NCBI RefSeq assembly: GCF_024662215.1
Contig: NZ_CP096115.1
Span: forward strand, 2,864,935-2,928,934
Direction of reading: 5' to 3'
DNA length: 64,000 nt
Source of the DNA: Methanoplanus endosymbiosus
GTDB taxonomy: Archaea > Halobacteriota > Methanomicrobia > Methanomicrobiales > Methanomicrobiaceae
Shown here: one piece after another, positions 18,061 to 27,105 of the stretch
Layout: each line of letters opens with the position of its first letter
Position numbering within the stretch: the first letter of the stretch is position 1
Notes under the pieces: generated by a model
Seen by the model: the letters and a program-made list of their open reading frames with translations, nothing else
Databases searched by the model: none
Told to the model about the DNA's origin: nothing
Position numbers and translations under genes: made by a program

Positions 18061-18864
18061 ATGGATAAAAAATATATATATTTATTATTTCTTATTGCCT
18101 TTTTTGTAGGTCCGGTAGCCGGGAGTTCTGTTGAAATTAGCAGTGATAATGGTAATTATTATCTGAGTTTTCAGTCTGAGGGAAATAATAATGTTGCAGC
18201 TTATACTATTCAGCTGAACTTTACGGAGGATACTAAAATTGTCAGTCTTGAACCACTATCACCATATGCTGGTGCTATAAATATCCAGAATGATGATGGA
18301 TATGCAATAATTGCAGCGTATTCCATTGGTACTCCAGCATCTAATAATCTGGCATCTTTGGAATATGTGGGTTCAGATAATATTGAAATAATTATTCGAG
18401 AATTATTTGACAATAATGGGAAGAGTATTGAGGTTACAAACCCTTCGGTTGAAATTAAGTATACTGTAACACCAACGCCAGTTCCTTATCCTTCTTCATC
18501 AGGATATGTTGCTCCGGGGAGTAAGGAAATAGTAGCATCAAATCCTTCAACAAATCAGGAGTATTATGATGATTATAATCAGGAAAGTCAATTTGCTGAT
18601 GAAAAGGCATTAACATCTGTTCCAACGGAAACTCCGATGGATGAAGAAATAAGGGATGATAATCAGAATGAAAATGTTGATGTCAGCAACTCTGAATTAA
18701 TTGATTTGGAAGTTATCACTGGGGATGGTGTTCCGGATAATGGTTCTGAGATTTCAGTAAATCAGGAACAAAGTGAAGGAAAAGCGAAAAATGAAAGTCC
18801 AATTGATATTATCTTAATGTTGGTTGGCTTAATAATATCACTTATCATTATAAAGGAAAACTGA
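18061..18864 (+). CDS. Membrane-anchored cohesin-like protein
   Basis: This 267-residue protein begins three bases after the stop of the dockerin gene, so it is surely co-transcribed. A signal peptide (IYLLFLIAFFVGPVAGS) is followed by a cohesin-like domain at about residues 22-130 (NNVAAYTIQLNFTEDTKIVS, then SLEPLSPYAG). An acidic Asn/Asp/Glu-rich linker comes next, then a C-terminal hydrophobic helix (IDIILMLVGLIISLIIIKEN). There is no PGF motif, so anchoring is by a transmembrane helix rather than archaeosortase. Position and domain suggest that it holds the dockerin of the preceding protein on the cell. The domain call is from pattern only. Confidence 0.75.
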   Translation: MDKKYIYLLFLIAFFVGPVAGSSVEISSDNGNYYLSFQSEGNNNVAAYTIQLNFTEDTKIVSLEPLSPYAGAINIQNDDGYAIIAAYSIGTPASNNLASLEYVGSDNIEIIIRELFDNNGKSIEVTNPSVEIKYTVTPTPVPYPSSSGYVAPGSKEIVASNPSTNQEYYDDYNQESQFADEKALTSVPTETPMDEEIRDDNQNENVDVSNSELIDLEVITGDGVPDNGSEISVNQEQSEGKAKNESPIDIILMLVGLIISLIIIKEN

Positions 18865-18933
18865 GATAATTATTAGTGATAGTATTTAATAATAGGTAAA
18901 GATACATATTGGTATAAAATTATGGTGATTTAA

Positions 18934-21900
18934 ATGATGTATAATCGACGATTGAAATTTGTTATAACTCTACTATTCGTCTTTTCTGCCATATTGGGAA
19001 GTAATGCAATGGCAGGTAAGGAATTGCAGGTTTCTTCGGCTACAGGAGATGCTGGTGCTGAGATTTATCTCTCTTTCAATAATTCAGAGTTATTGAGCTC
19101 ATATGTGGTTAAGATTATCTGGGATAAATCGGTTATGAATGTGACCAATTTGGATTTTGAGAGTACTGGATGGGGAAATGATTACAATCAGCAAAATCCT
19201 TTATTAAATGCACCTGCGGAGAATGGTTATTATATTGTTTCCAACTATGGACTCAAGTCAGATTATTATCTAAGTGGGAATAATTCTGTCATGAAGTTTA
19301 CATGTAACGCAAAAGTTCATGATGGATCGTCAACAGCTATTTCAGTTGACCCTTCCTATGGTGATAGGTTTGTTATTGAGGAAAATGGTGTACCCACCAA
19401 TGTTAAAGGCCAATATACTCTTGTAGATGGAACCTTTACGACCAATGATGTCATTCCTCCGGAAGTAAACATTACTTCTCCATTAAATAGTGCTGTGGTT
19501 GGTCAGGATATAACTGTCACTGCAAACATTACTGATGTTGGTGGTGTTGATGAGTCCACGATTGTAGTTACCGTGGGAGGTAATGCAACAGCACCACCGA
19601 TTACTACGCCCATTGACAATGGGTTTATGGTGACTGCAACAATATCCAATGTCCCTCTTGGCCAAGATGTTCCGGTCTTTGTAAGTGCAGAGGATAACTC
19701 CGGAAACGAAGGTAACAGCACACATTATGTCAATGTAGCGCAGGCCGGTATTACTATCTCGCCGGAAACTCCTGCGGATGGTTCTTACTCAAATGCTACA
19801 AATCCGGTTCTTGCAGCAGGATTTGTAAAGGTTACAAAGACAACTGTTAGGATGTTCATCGATGGTGTAAATGTCACTGCTTCATGTGATTTCGATCCAA
19901 CAAGTACTGCAACAGATGGTGGAATCACACTTAATTATACTAAATACGGTGTACTTGCTGACGGTTTACATGAGATCGTTGTAAACGGAACAAGTTCACT
20001 TGATCCATTTCCTGAAAAATCAGCAACAGTCACTTTTACAAAGGATACTACTCCTCCAATTGTGACAGTTACTAAAATACAGGACTCAGACGGGGATGGA
20101 TTCCCGGAGGCAAATGAGGATCTGACATTTTATTATACTGCAGAGGATGCGAATCTTGATAAAGTCTGGATAGATACGGTTTACAACACTTCTAAGAGTT
20201 CGGTTGGAATTATTCCAATTGAGATGACATATGGTAACAAAAACGATATGGCATACGCAAATGACCTTGCCGGAAATGTAAATACAAGTGCTTCTTTCCA
20301 TATTTACAACGATTATCTTGCGTATTTCAATGATTCAAGTCTTGGAAAGTTTGCAGGAATTGATCTCTCAACTCTCTCGATGTATGATGTGTTTACCAAT
20401 GCAAATGTTTTCGCATTGAGCGGACCAAATGATCAGATTACCGCTCCGACTCTTGGTGAATTTGATAAGACAGTTACAGGCGGAAGTAATGTAACACTTG
20501 ATGATCGTAAGGATGATCCAATCATTGCCGGTTCACTTCCGGAGAAAGTTGATATTTATCAGGGGCCTACAGGAACATTTAACTTCAATGTTCAGATGCC
20601 TTATATTCAGAAAGCTGTTATATTGGTTGCAAAGACCAACAGTTCTCTTGTTAAAAGCATTCTAAATGATCCTTCCGGTGCGAAATCAATGACTAGTTCT
20701 CAGTTGATGCAGGCACTTGATAAGAATGTAATTGGATTATATGGAGGAAGTAAAAATGCAGTTTCTGGTGAATGGGAGTATGGCTATGAGGTCTTTGCAG
20801 TTGATGATAATGGTACGTTAGTGAAGTCACATACTGCTTATGGTACTATCAATGTGATAAGTGGAGATATGGCCGAAACAATCGTGGCAAATTCCTTTGA
20901 TCTCTCATCCGGATTTAATACAGCCACAGCTACATCAATTAAAGATAAACCCCTTACAGTGAACTATCTTGGAGAAGGAGAGTTCATGATGCTTGCTATA
21001 TGTATGGACAATAACCGGTTCTCTGTTCTTTCAGGAACTCCGTTTGTCATTGAACAGCAGGCAGGAGTTTTAACTTCATCCAGTGGTCCGCATTATCTTG
21101 GAGAAGACATAACTGTCAGTTCCACAATTACAGGTGATGCAATGACAGCAGCGCTTGTTAAAATTGATCCGACTACCTACACAGGTAATATGACAGTCAA
21201 TTTAACGACACTGAGTACTTCATCACTTGAATCGGCATATCTTGTTGCTGATAACAACCAGACATTCATTAAGCCAAGTGAAAGAGCCAATTTCTGGGTC
21301 TCAAAAGGCTACTTTAACTATGCAGGCAAAAACAGTGCAACAAATATACTGAATGTCCCGACATCAGGACTGCTGGCCGGAAATTACCGTCTATACATGA
21401 TGGTTGAGAATGACGGCAATGTAACATCATTTAACGAAACAACAGTGACACTATCAGTGGCACCTCCGGTTGCAAACTTCACAGCAACACCTCTGAATGG
21501 ATATGTTAATCAGGAAATAGTATTTACAGATGCGTCAACTCATGCCAGTGAATGGAACTGGAACTTTGGTGACGGTAATACTTCTACACTTCCGAATCCG
21601 ACACACAAATACGTAAAGATTGGAACTTACTCTGTAACTCTGACTGTCAAAAACGGAGCTTTAAGTGATACATTAACACGTACTAACTATATCACCGTAC
21701 TTGATTTACCTCCGGTAAAGCCGGATAAGGAAGAGAATGTAACTTTAAGGGACCCAGGTACATCAGTTAAAGAAGTTAGCGGGAAACAGCAGCTTACATT
21801 TAATCAGACTGCTTCAAACGGTACAAAAGTCGGTAACACTATTATTCTGAATAACGCTGGCATAAATGTGACAATCACGATAGATTTGCTTACCTGGGAC

Positions 21901-23157
21901 CCCTCCAGCGGAAACTGGATTGGTAACGTAACGGGTGTCAGCTTTGAAGGTGCTCCGGTTACAACTATAATTGGCGGAACTGTTGGTAATGCAACATTTA
22001 CATTCAACGGTACAATGCCCGGTTATAATCCAAATGCAGTGTTTGACATTTCAGTTTACAACAGAACCAGTGATGCTGCAAAAACTAAATTCAGTGTAGT
22101 AGCAACGAATGCGGGATACAACATAAATTCAATCGCGTATTCAGTATATATTGTAAAGAAAAACCTGACAGCAACTGATAAGATATCAGATTCCTATCTG
22201 ACCTTTACCGCAAGTCCGGCATGGGTCAATGCGAATGGCGGAACAAGTGCTATAACCATCATGAGGGAGGCTGACAACGGAACCTGCCAGTTCCTTGCGA
22301 CGACCTACCTCGGTCTGACTCCATCCGGTGATATGAAATTCAGAGCATATTCACCTGACGGCTTCTCAGCATTTGCAATGGTTGCAGTATCTGCAATTCC
22401 ATCACCAACACCGGCTCCGGTGCCTCCAAGCCCATCCGGCGGCGGCACATCCGGCGGTGGCTACTCCGGCGGATTTGGCCCGACAGTCCCGTCCTATGAA
22501 TCTGTTGGTTCAGCAGAACTGATCACAGATTCACTTGGTCAGGTCGAAGGTAATTTCGAAGTTATTTCAGCTGACGGCGGAGCACAGCTTCTCCTCTCAA
22601 ACGGTGTTCAGGCACTTGATTCAAACGGAAGAGCGCTCTCTGAAGTTTCAATAACACAGTCTTCAGCCGGAGCAACTCCGGGAACCAGCGGTGCACTCTA
22701 CAAGTTCGGCGACTTCGTCTATGATTGTCTGCCGGCAGGAGCAACATTTGCACCTTCAATCGACATCAAGTTTGAACTTACAGAAGCACAGTTCAATGCC
22801 CTCAATCCGGGCCAGGTCTTCTCTGTAAGATATTATGATGAAGGTTCTAAGAGTTGGGTTGAAGTTCCGACATACATAAATCCAAACACCCGTGAGGTTA
22901 TAGGAGAAGTAGAGCACTTCACCTACTATGCACTCATGGCAGTCGGAGGAACGTCTGCACCGGTAGTTCCGGGAGCAGAGGTTGTACCGACAGAACAGCC
23001 TACAGGAGCCGTCACACCAGCCGGTGAGGAAACACCAGCTGCTGGTGAAGGAATGCCCGGATGGATATGGGTATTACTTATTGTAGTAATCATAGCTGTC
23101 GCAGGTGCTGTCTTCTACCTCTACAGGGAAGGTAAGATCGGCGGTTCTAACAGCTGA
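18934..23157 (+). CDS. Large surface protein: cohesin-like, Ig-like, PKD and C-terminal anchor
   Basis: The 1407-residue protein has a signal peptide (residues ~1-28) and an N-terminal cohesin-like domain (~30-165). Ig-like modules (PPEVNITSPLNSAVVGQDIT) and other beta domains follow. A PKD domain sits near 843-925 (WNWNFGDGNTSTLPNPTHKY). A PGF-pre-PGF-like module ends in PDGFSAFAMVAVSA near 1155, and a Gly/Ser hinge follows. A last sandwich domain ends FTYYALMAVGG, and a transmembrane helix GWIWVLLIVVIIAVAGAVFY with a short basic tail completes the protein. GGTGAT at 18924-18929 serves ATG 18934 or, with better spacing, 18937. It probably belongs to the same surface assembly as the dockerin protein. 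No enzyme signature was seen. Confidence 0.82.
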   Translation: MMYNRRLKFVITLLFVFSAILGSNAMAGKELQVSSATGDAGAEIYLSFNNSELLSSYVVKIIWDKSVMNVTNLDFESTGWGNDYNQQNPLLNAPAENGYYIVSNYGLKSDYYLSGNNSVMKFTCNAKVHDGSSTAISVDPSYGDRFVIEENGVPTNVKGQYTLVDGTFTTNDVIPPEVNITSPLNSAVVGQDITVTANITDVGGVDESTIVVTVGGNATAPPITTPIDNGFMVTATISNVPLGQDVPVFVSAEDNSGNEGNSTHYVNVAQAGITISPETPADGSYSNATNPVLAAGFVKVTKTTVRMFIDGVNVTASCDFDPTSTATDGGITLNYTKYGVLADGLHEIVVNGTSSLDPFPEKSATVTFTKDTTPPIVTVTKIQDSDGDGFPEANEDLTFYYTAEDANLDKVWIDTVYNTSKSSVGIIPIEMTYGNKNDMAYANDLAGNVNTSASFHIYNDYLAYFNDSSLGKFAGIDLSTLSMYDVFTNANVFALSGPNDQITAPTLGEFDKTVTGGSNVTLDDRKDDPIIAGSLPEKVDIYQGPTGTFNFNVQMPYIQKAVILVAKTNSSLVKSILNDPSGAKSMTSSQLMQALDKNVIGLYGGSKNAVSGEWEYGYEVFAVDDNGTLVKSHTAYGTINVISGDMAETIVANSFDLSSGFNTATATSIKDKPLTVNYLGEGEFMMLAICMDNNRFSVLSGTPFVIEQQAGVLTSSSGPHYLGEDITVSSTITGDAMTAALVKIDPTTYTGNMTVNLTTLSTSSLESAYLVADNNQTFIKPSERANFWVSKGYFNYAGKNSATNILNVPTSGLLAGNYRLYMMVENDGNVTSFNETTVTLSVAPPVANFTATPLNGYVNQEIVFTDASTHASEWNWNFGDGNTSTLPNPTHKYVKIGTYSVTLTVKNGALSDTLTRTNYITVLDLPPVKPDKEENVTLRDPGTSVKEVSGKQQLTFNQTASNGTKVGNTIILNNAGINVTITIDLLTWDPSSGNWIGNVTGVSFEGAPVTTIIGGTVGNATFTFNGTMPGYNPNAVFDISVYNRTSDAAKTKFSVVATNAGYNINSIAYSVYIVKKNLTATDKISDSYLTFTASPAWVNANGGTSAITIMREADNGTCQFLATTYLGLTPSGDMKFRAYSPDGFSAFAMVAVSAIPSPTPAPVPPSPSGGGTSGGGYSGGFGPTVPSYESVGSAELITDSLGQVEGNFEVISADGGAQLLLSNGVQALDSNGRALSEVSITQSSAGATPGTSGALYKFGDFVYDCLPAGATFAPSIDIKFELTEAQFNALNPGQVFSVRYYDEGSKSWVEVPTYINPNTREVIGEVEHFTYYALMAVGGTSAPVVPGAEVVPTEQPTGAVTPAGEETPAAGEGMPGWIWVLLIVVIIAVAGAVFYLYREGKIGGSNS

Positions 23158-23180
23158 TTTAAAACAAAATTAAACTCAAC

Positions 23181-23205
23181 TTTTTTTCTTTTTTAGTTTT
23201 ATTTT
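23181..23205 (+). terminator. Poly-T transcription terminator
   Basis: TTTTTTTCTTTTTTAG followed by TTTTATTTTATT lies 23 bases after the stop of the large PKD protein. Long T tracts on the coding strand are the usual archaeal intrinsic terminator. It separates that gene from the next surface protein, which has its own TATA-like sequence near 23280-23300. Confidence 0.55.
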
Positions 23206-23323
23206 ATTGATCTGTATTCCGGAAATTTAATCCGTAGTTCAGACAGCTCCAACTGATACAGCGATATGTTTAGATAAAAGTTTAAAGATATTATAATTAA
23301 TTACCTAATTGAGAGAAATGACT

Positions 23324-24589
23324 ATGAATAAATTTAAAAAATCCATATTCTGCGGAATAATTCTGCTCCTTGTTATGATTACAGGAATTGCGTCCGCTGT
23401 GTCAGTTTCAGTCAGCCCTGATTATATTGATGAAGGGGATACGGTCACAATAAGTTTTCAGGACCTAAATGATAACAGCACTTTTGCTCTTAGAATGCAG
23501 TCTGTAATTGGTATAGGAAATGAGACCTCATTTCAGTTTGAAGCTACCAATGTAAATGTTCCTTTCTCAATGTCAGACCCGGAAGTATATGTCCAGGCAG
23601 AACCGGTGAACAGTGCCGGACTGAAGGCTACCTCCGGAGGTTCAATTAAAAGTATTGAGTATATTGCAGGTGACGATAAAATTGTGGACTTCTCACAGGG
23701 TCTTGACAATTTAGGTGCAGGAAGCATCGAAGCACTGAGAGTTTTCGGTGAAACAGATGAAGATAATCAGAACATTGACATCTCCCTGCAGCTTGAAGGA
23801 ATAAAAACAGGTCCAACCAGCGGCTCTATAAGTTTTGGTCTTTCCGGAATTGAGAGCGGAAGTGCCTGGATATACATATTCGTTGACGGTTCGGAGGTTA
23901 CAGGAAAAGAGATAATTATTGGAGAGCCTCCTGTGACAGCAACACCGACAGCAGTTCCTTCCTCAGGTGGATCTTCTGATTCATCACGTGATTCATCAGA
24001 TGATGAACCGACATCAGAAGCAACCTCATCTGCAACAGCAGAACCAACTGAAACAACAGTTAATACAGACGAGGCATCATCCATGGATGGCATTGCAACG
24101 GTATTCTTCAGGGAGGATGCAATCTCCGGCGCTGTGCCTGAGCAGGTGTTTATCACAAAAGTAACTCCAAAAGAGATTCCGTCTGACTGGCAGGCAGTCT
24201 CTGAAGGATACATAATTTCACCTTCATCTGCAAAGTTCAGCCCGGATGCTACACTGACAATCAGGATGAATGAGAGCATATCCTCACAGGCATCAGTTCT
24301 TCGTCCGTTTTTAGTAAAATATACCGGAAATGACTGGACAATAATGCCTTCAGTGATCAGCGGAAATGCAGTCAAAACTGATATTGACACAACGGGACAG
24401 TATGCTCTTGTCATAATCGGTGATGGCGGCCAGACATCTTCCGGTGGCACTACGGGGCAGTCAGGAAGTTCAGATTATTCCGGTCAGCAGGAATCGCCCA
24501 CTCAGGCATCAGGCATGTCAGCTGCACTGATACCTGCATTTATAGGTATTCTTGCCGGAATTCTTCTCCTGACCGGAAGAAGGGATTAA
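23324..24589 (+). CDS. Secreted, membrane-anchored Ig-like surface protein
   Basis: The 421-residue protein starts with a signal peptide (MNKFKKSIFCGIILLLVMIT, then GIASA). An Ig-like domain spans ~25-205 (SVSPDYIDEGDTVTISFQDL), then a Ser/Thr/Glu-rich linker. A second beta domain spans ~265-375 (PKEIPSDWQAVSEGYIISPS and QYALVIIGDGG). A Gly/Ser stretch and a C-terminal transmembrane helix ending TGRRD finish it. The architecture echoes the C-terminal half of the preceding protein. I chose ATG 23324 at the basic n-region; ATG 23318 and TTG 23309 are alternatives. No cohesin, dockerin or catalytic motif was recognised. Confidence 0.78.
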   Translation: MNKFKKSIFCGIILLLVMITGIASAVSVSVSPDYIDEGDTVTISFQDLNDNSTFALRMQSVIGIGNETSFQFEATNVNVPFSMSDPEVYVQAEPVNSAGLKATSGGSIKSIEYIAGDDKIVDFSQGLDNLGAGSIEALRVFGETDEDNQNIDISLQLEGIKTGPTSGSISFGLSGIESGSAWIYIFVDGSEVTGKEIIIGEPPVTATPTAVPSSGGSSDSSRDSSDDEPTSEATSSATAEPTETTVNTDEASSMDGIATVFFREDAISGAVPEQVFITKVTPKEIPSDWQAVSEGYIISPSSAKFSPDATLTIRMNESISSQASVLRPFLVKYTGNDWTIMPSVISGNAVKTDIDTTGQYALVIIGDGGQTSSGGTTGQSGSSDYSGQQESPTQASGMSAALIPAFIGILAGILLLTGRRD

Positions 24590-25008
24590 TTCAATAGATA
24601 ATTTTCACTATTTTTTAGACGTTATATCACTAAACAGCAGCTACCGATTCCGGTGATTTCACTGGATCACTTTTAATGATTTTTTACACATATCTGCTGT
24701 CAGTGTAAATGGTCAGTGCGTATTATTTATTGCAGCGATCTCCTCCGGATATTTATCCGCTCCTGTCACCGCCGGTTTAAAAATGCCCAAAAAGCAAACC
24801 GGGGTTGACGCATTGTTTTACCCTGTTGGATTGAGGTGTTCAGGATCAAACGGAATTAATGTTCAATTCAGCCGGAATATACAATAAAAGCTCATCATAC
24901 TCAATGGTCAAAGAGTGACAATGAATGTAAAGTTATTGCATGCCTGTCAGATTTCCGGGGAAAAAGAATATTTGCTAAAATAATATTATGATGTGGAAGT
25001 GTTTATCC
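24590..25008. other. Convergent intergenic region, no gene seen
   Basis: This spacer lies between two converging genes. It contains T-rich stretches just after 24589 that could end transcription. I found no open frame with family features, no tRNA and no strong repeat. Confidence 0.4.
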
Positions 25009-26983
25009 TCAACTTCCAAGCATCTCAAAGTCCCATGTCGGTTTGCCCCATGTACCGCCAAGGTTGACCTCAATATAGGCTCTCTCTTCATAGAACTCTT
25101 CCGGCACTTCAAAGAGGAGAACAGATTCAAAATGCTCCCTTCTGCCAAGTGATTTCGTACTGTAGGGAATGCCCATATTTACAATATAATCAGAAGGCGT
25201 TGAATCTGTATATATCTGGTTGTTCCAGTTCAGCTTAAATACAGATTTGGAAGGTGTCCTGACATTGTCAGTGCCTCCACCACGATATCCCATATGGGTT
25301 ATGTCCACAGTAACTACGAAGAATTTCTTCCCATAATCTGCCTTAACAAGCGGACCGTCTTCCGTTATGGATTTTGTATAGTATGAAAATACCGTCTTGA
25401 AATCTTCAATTTTTATTGATATATCATTTGTACCGGAACTGTCCCTGTACACGTAGCTTTCAGTCAGTTTATATGATTTTGGAAGCATCTCCGGAACCGG
25501 AATTGAGAAGAGACGCTCCTCATCGACAATATCTTCTATTTCAAGTTCCTCATTGACAGCATTCATAGCTGCAACAGCATCCTGAAATGCCATCACCCCT
25601 TCAATAATCCTCGTTGAATCATAATAATATGAGCCATACCAGAAGTTCATAGCCGCTGTTTTGTATATTTCATATGCATCTGTTGCATTTTCTATTGTTG
25701 AATAAAGAGATTCATCATCCATTATCCCTTCATTTAATTTAGTCTTATGTTCAGAAATGCTATCAGTCATGGCCTCTGAATATTTGCCTACATTCTGCCA
25801 GTCCTTATCATTTGCATAATCCATAATCTTAAATGCCATATCACTGAGGCTCTTGGAAGTTTCGGCAATATAACTTTTTACTTCCTCTTTGGTATAGATA
25901 TTATTCAGAACCTCTACTTTATCTGAGTAATCCCTTTTATTAGTAAATTCAAATTTAGTTGCAGGGTCTTCATAATTTTTTATCCCTGTATCTGCGCTGA
26001 TGTTAAAGTCAGTCCATTCTTCAGCTTCTACGTAATATCCGGGTTTGGGGTATTCGGAGAACTCCATTGCATCTTCTGCTACCATCTTAAAGACAACATC
26101 TCCTTCTCTTCCACTGGTGTCAGTAAATGAAATGAAGAGGAATGCGACATCATTACTGTAATCACTTTCAAATATATCGGTGAATATTTGAGTTGCGTCT
26201 ACCTCGTATGTCCAGATGGTGTTTTGAAGGGTGTTTAAGTCTCCGCTGTTGTAATTGACATCTATAATTATTCCCTTTTCGTGCCCGAGATATTCTGTAT
26301 TGATTATCTCGGTATCGGGGATTAGGTCAATCACTTTTATGCTGAAATTTTCTGCATATTTGCCGGGGCCAAGATAACTGTCCCTTTCATAGGTCAGAGA
26401 TGATGCTACTGTAGCTGCAAAGGTATTATTGTACACTATGGCATCTGTTTCAACCGAATTTTTTATGCTCTCTTCCGGTCTTTCATAAATCAGATTGAAT
26501 CTGTCTGCTACTCCTTTAGCAGATGAAATCCTGGTTATTGTGGAGTTGTCTGCTGCCTCTGCTATTGGACTGTTGTCCTGCGGAAGTACGTCTGTTGCCT
26601 CTGGCTCATCAGAATTGTCTCCAAATATCGTTCCTGATGCGGATATGGCAAGCATAATCAGCAGAAGCGCACCAAAAAGTATTATTCTGTAGTCAATACC
26701 GTGTATCTTTATAGCCGGAACTGATACTATTGCTTTTGGGACTTCTGTTACCTTCTCTACAGCCGGGGCTGCTGTTACTTCAGGTACTTCTGCTACTTTT
26801 TCTACAGCCTGAGCTACTGCTGTTACTTCAGGTACTTCTGTTACCTTCTCTACAGCCGGGGCTGCTGCTGTTACTTCAGCGGCCTCTTTTTCCGTATTTA
26901 TAACTGTTGTATATCCCTTGATGCCTGAAAAAAAGCCTGCATCTCCTGATTTTCGGAATTCTTTCTTCAGACAGATCCCTCAT
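25009..26983 (-). pseudogene. Single-pass membrane protein with extracellular DUF4352-like domain, frameshifted near the N-terminus
   Basis: The main frame encodes a transmembrane helix (IDYRIILFGALLLIMLAISA, just before residue 10 of the longest ATG frame) and about 540 extracellular residues. They end in an Ig-like region resembling DUF4352 proteins (YGKKFFVVTVDITHMG). Upstream of the helix the same frame continues ~95 codons through Val/Glu/Pro repeats with no ATG, GTG or TTG. A good ATG at 26983 lies in another frame (MRDLSEERIPKIRRCRLF). The two frames join if the A7 tract at 26928-26934 (T7 in the gene) is read as six bases. So the gene is either slippage-frameshifted, phase-variable, or mis-sequenced; the intact product would have about 657 residues. 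Function unknown. Confidence 0.65.
26741..26881 (-). repeat. Three tandem 45/48-bp repeats encoding a Val/Glu/Pro linker
   Basis: Units at 26741-26785 (45 bp), 26786-26833 (48 bp) and 26834-26881 (48 bp) share CCTTCTCTACAGCC-type words. Each encodes about 16 residues of the kind EVTAAAPAVEKVTEVP, on the cytoplasmic side of the membrane helix. Repeat-number change would alter linker length without changing frame. Confidence 0.8.
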
Positions 26984-27105
26984 TTATGCTATTTATGGAT
27001 TTTCCAGAAATTCTCTTAAATTAGATTCTGGACTATCAGATCATCTTTAATGTGTATGTTATGTTACTTAATAACTGGCATTGTTCTAATAATTGTGCGG
27101 GTCTT

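Noticed and set aside
23767-24450. 227-residue minus-strand open frame
   Set aside because: It is the complement of the surface-protein gene at 23324; Ser/Val-rich composition is explained by the opposite strand.
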